Assembly: GCF_006874425.1 (NCBI RefSeq)
Contig: NZ_VIJZ01000008.1
Span: 230,322-294,321, forward strand
Source: Paenibacillus ottowii
Lineage (GTDB): Bacteria; Bacillota; Bacilli; Paenibacillales; Paenibacillaceae
DNA length: 64,000 bases
Direction of reading: 5' to 3'
In this document: positions 62,138 through 64,000 of the stretch, in pieces
Layout: each line of letters opens with the position of its first letter
How positions within the stretch are numbered: position 1 is the first letter of the stretch
Position numbers and translations under genes: made by a program
The notes under the pieces: generated by a model
What the model was told of the DNA's origin: nothing
Seen by the model: only the letters and a program-made list of their open reading frames with translations
Databases searched by the model: none

Positions 62138-62258
62138 GTTATAACGTTTCTATATTCATGAACCCCAACGGGGTTGTCTGCTGAAATGCCTCTCCGAAAT
62201 TCATTCCGCAGACCAAGGCTCCATTAGAGCCGCAGCTTGAATATTATGTTATCCGATT
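62138..62258 (-). repeat. attC-like site 16
   Basis: Left TATAACGTTTCTATATTCATG, central CCCCAACGGGG hairpin, 'GCAGACCAAGGCTCCATTAG', right GCTTGAATATTATGTTATCC-GATTT. Highly similar to sites 6, 10 and 11. It follows the DUF2691 gene by about 47 nt. Confidence 0.75.
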
Positions 62259-62304
62259 TCAGCGTCTTCCTTGAATTACTTACAACAATCATTTTTTGTT
62301 TTAA

Positions 62305-62772
62305 TCACCAAACTGATAGTCTTGTCCTTGTATCATTTTCATCAGTTATATATTCCAGAGATTTATATCCCTTTCTCTTTATGTGATCATATAAGTCCTT
62401 AAGTTTTTCAAGGTCTTTGCAGTAAACTGTTATGTACACACTATCAATCACAAGAAGAATAATCTGACACTCACTCGCAATATATTCTTCATATGACATT
62501 ACATCTATTATATTTGCTCCTTTTGGATACGCCTTTAAATTCGCAAATATTAAGTAGTACTTGTTGTAATCAATAATCTTTTTAAGATCTTCTCCATCTA
62601 TTCCAGTAACCATGTCTGGAAAGAGACTCCCCCCTAAAGTATCATCAACAATAAAATATGACTCTTCTCCACCAATAAACCAACTGAAAGTAGTTATATC
62701 TATTGGCTTTAAAATCTCTCCAAGATGGTTTCCATAAGAATTTGGAATTTCAAAACTTATGCCTCTATTCAT
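62305..62772 (-). CDS. DUF2691-family protein
   Basis: 155 aa. The N-terminus 'MNRGISFEIPNSYGNHLGEI', then 'FSWFIGGEESYFIVDD' and 'LIFANLKAYPKG' match DUF2691 proteins of Bacillales. The function of the family is unknown. Its presence in a cassette between sites 17 and 16 shows that the array carries Bacillales-derived genes. The ribosome binding site is weak (GTGGGTGA). Confidence 0.8.
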   Translation of the reverse strand: MNRGISFEIPNSYGNHLGEILKPIDITTFSWFIGGEESYFIVDDTLGGSLFPDMVTGIDGEDLKKIIDYNKYYLIFANLKAYPKGANIIDVMSYEEYIASECQIILLVIDSVYITVYCKDLEKLKDLYDHIKRKGYKSLEYITDENDTRTRLSVW

Positions 62773-62798
62773 TTATTCACCCACTTCACGCTGATTTC

Positions 62799-62966
62799 TG
62801 ATAATGTTCTTGTATTCATGAACCCTCACTGGCTTAAGGAGCGAATGCGCCGAGTCCGACGGACTTAGCCAGTGCAGTGTTGTCCGGCTGCTTCCACTCC
62901 CCCAAAATGTCTCTGCCGGACCGAGGGCCGAATGGCCCGATGCGTAAATATTTTGTTATCTGATGC
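62799..62966 (-). repeat. attC-like site 17 (proximal)
   Basis: Left TGATAATGTTCTTGTATTCATG, right TTTTGTTATCTGATGCC. Strong inner stems: CACTGGCTTAAG / CTTAGCCAGTG with GAGTCC/GGACTT inside, and GTCCGGC/GCCGGAC. About 165 nt. It follows the truncated gene next to the insertion sequence. Confidence 0.7.
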
Positions 62967-62980
62967 CAATGCCTTCTTGA

Positions 62981-63245
62981 TTAACTTTCAAATGTTGCTT
63001 TGACTCGTTTTGAGTTTTTAAAATACAAAATCCATATTGATCCAAAAATAATTGTAGAGATTAAACTTGGGAGTTCATCTATTTTGTTAATTGTGAAAAT
63101 GAAGTTTAAAAATCCAAATATTATAGTGATTATTTCAATTTGAATTATTATATTTGGTCCTTTCCTTTTCTTCTTCAATATAAGCACTAGAGAAACAATA
63201 ATTAAGACTTCAGAAAATAAATATATTCCGACAGAAATAGTTCTA
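62981..63245 (-). pseudogene. Membrane protein gene cut by the insertion sequence
   Basis: The surviving 3' part encodes two or three hydrophobic helices ('GIYLFSEVLIIVSLVLIL', 'ITIIFGFLNFIFTI', 'LISTIIFGSIWILYF') and ends 'NSKRVKATFES'. Its 5' end is replaced at 63246 by the insertion sequence; the longer minus-strand frame to 63412 is read from IS DNA and is not native. Confidence 0.6.
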
Positions 63246-64000
63246 GGGCCTGTACGCAAACTGTACAACTCGTAGAAATCTAGTAAAATAAGGCACATGA
63301 GACGAAGATACGAGTTAACGGATGAAGAATGGAATATAGTTGACCCCCTGTTGCCCCCAGCCCGAAAAAAACAGGGAGGACGTCCGCCCAAGGATCGGCG
63401 CCAGATGCTCAATGCCGTGCTTTGGGTTGCTCGAACGGGCGCGCCATGGCGGGATTTACCGAGTTACTATGGCCCTTGGTCTTCAGCCTACAGCTTTTTC
63501 TGGCGGCTACAAAAAGCGAATATTTGGGGTGAAATACTGAAGCATGTCGCCATCGAGCCGGATTGGGAGCAGGTCATGGTCGATGCCACCATCGTCCGCG
63601 TCCATCAACATGGAGCGGGCGCAAAAGGGGGCAGGACCGGCAAGCAATCGGACGTTCGCGCGGAGGATTAACTACCAAAATTCATGCGATGGTGGATGCG
63701 CTCGGCTATCCGCTGCGTTTCGAATTGACGCCAGGACAAGACCACGATTCTGTCACCGGCTATCGCCTTCTTCATGAACTGGACTTCTGCCCGGGCGAAG
63801 TGTTGGCTGATCGCGCCTACGATACCAATGTCATTCTGGAGCTTTTGCAAAGCCGAGCGATCACTCCGGTTATCCCAAGCAAACGCAATCGGCGGGTAAA
63901 GCGCCCGTTAGATTCTGAAACGTATAAAGAGCGACACTTAATTGAATGCTTTTTCAACAAAGTAAAAAACTATCGACGCTTGGCCACTCGCTATGAAAAA
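63246..64000 (+). mobile_element. IS5-family (IS427-subgroup type) insertion sequence, right end outside window
   Basis: It begins GGGCCTGTACGCAAACTGT right after a TA dinucleotide, as usual for this subgroup. The transposase gene starts 51 nt inside. Only the left end is visible, so the right inverted repeat and target duplication cannot be checked. Confidence 0.75.
63297..64000 (+). CDS. IS5-family transposase made by -1 frameshifting (incomplete)
   Basis: ORF A (63297-63671) has the DUF4096 start 'RYELTDEEWNIVDPLLPP', 'VLWVARTGAPWRDLP' and the first catalytic Asp in 'VMVDATIVRVHQHG'. ORF B continues in the -1 frame from AAAAGGGGG near 63628 with 'RSRGGLTTKIHAMVDALG', the second Asp in 'LADRAYD' and the Glu region 'ERHLIECFFNKVKNYRR'. 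The A-run/G-run is the expected slippery site, so the enzyme is probably functional. The last residues lie beyond the window. Confidence 0.85.

Noticed and set aside
49580..62966. Regular repeats considered as a CRISPR array
   Set aside because: Repeat units are 60-170 nt, not identical, palindromic with variable centres, and are separated by whole genes rather than 30-40 nt spacers; no cas genes are present.
63297..63412. N-terminal extension of the minus-strand membrane gene into 63246-63412
   Set aside because: This part is the antisense of the IS transposase start; the native gene is cut at the IS boundary.

Overview
The window looks like a chromosomal segment of a Gram-positive, spore-former-type Firmicute, most likely Paenibacillus of the P. 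polymyxa group. The reasons are strong AGGAGG-type ribosome binding sites, frequent TTG and GTG starts, a very large secreted protein with fibronectin type III modules and an SLH wall anchor, the N-acetyl branch of diaminopimelate synthesis, a CYP102-type P450-reductase fusion, and small DUF families typical of Bacillales. No rRNA, tRNA or CRISPR array was seen.

Left part (1-12.3 kb): a cell-surface Fn3/SLH protein cut by the window edge, a secreted pre-peptidase-type protein with a decayed second copy beside it, a CLC chloride/proton antiporter, and a tight three-gene operon. That operon joins a Thg1-like 3'-5' RNA polymerase, a P-loop polynucleotide-kinase-like protein and an unknown protein, which suggests RNA repair.

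Molybdenum region (12.3-22.2 kb): modB, modA, moeB, moaD-moaE fusion, moaD, fdhD and moaA run leftwards, and a large Moco-dependent formate dehydrogenase-like protein plus its DUF1641 partner run rightwards. The divergent control region holds two good promoters, a Fur-like box and an intrinsic-terminator hairpin inside each 5' leader. The rightward leader is a candidate Moco-sensing riboswitch or attenuator.

Middle (22.2-49.1 kb): a KdgT-type permease with a Bug/TctC binding protein and a membrane AraC regulator; a BMP lipoprotein with a chemoreceptor; a self-sufficient P450; a membrane-anchored Mrr-like nuclease; aspartase; a GNAT and a VOC protein; acetyl-DAP pathway genes (patA, dapL, dapH) around a potABCD polyamine transporter; a lipoprotein; a DMT permease; and a tandem rhodanese. 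Several clear terminators and one large palindromic intergenic element are present.

Right part (49.2-63.3 kb): an AT-rich array of small, mostly unknown genes on the minus strand. They are separated by 60-170 nt imperfect palindromes that begin TAAC(G) and end GTTA on either strand and have the layout of integron attC sites. I count about 17 full, degenerate or half sites. Many cassette genes are truncated, frameshifted or interrupted. A small island (TetR with two operators, a deleted ADH stub and a frameshifted SDR, plus one plus-strand gene) breaks the array. An IS5/IS427-type element truncates the gene nearest the right edge. No integrase is visible. An integron-like cassette array in a Paenibacillus-type chromosome is the most unusual feature of the window.
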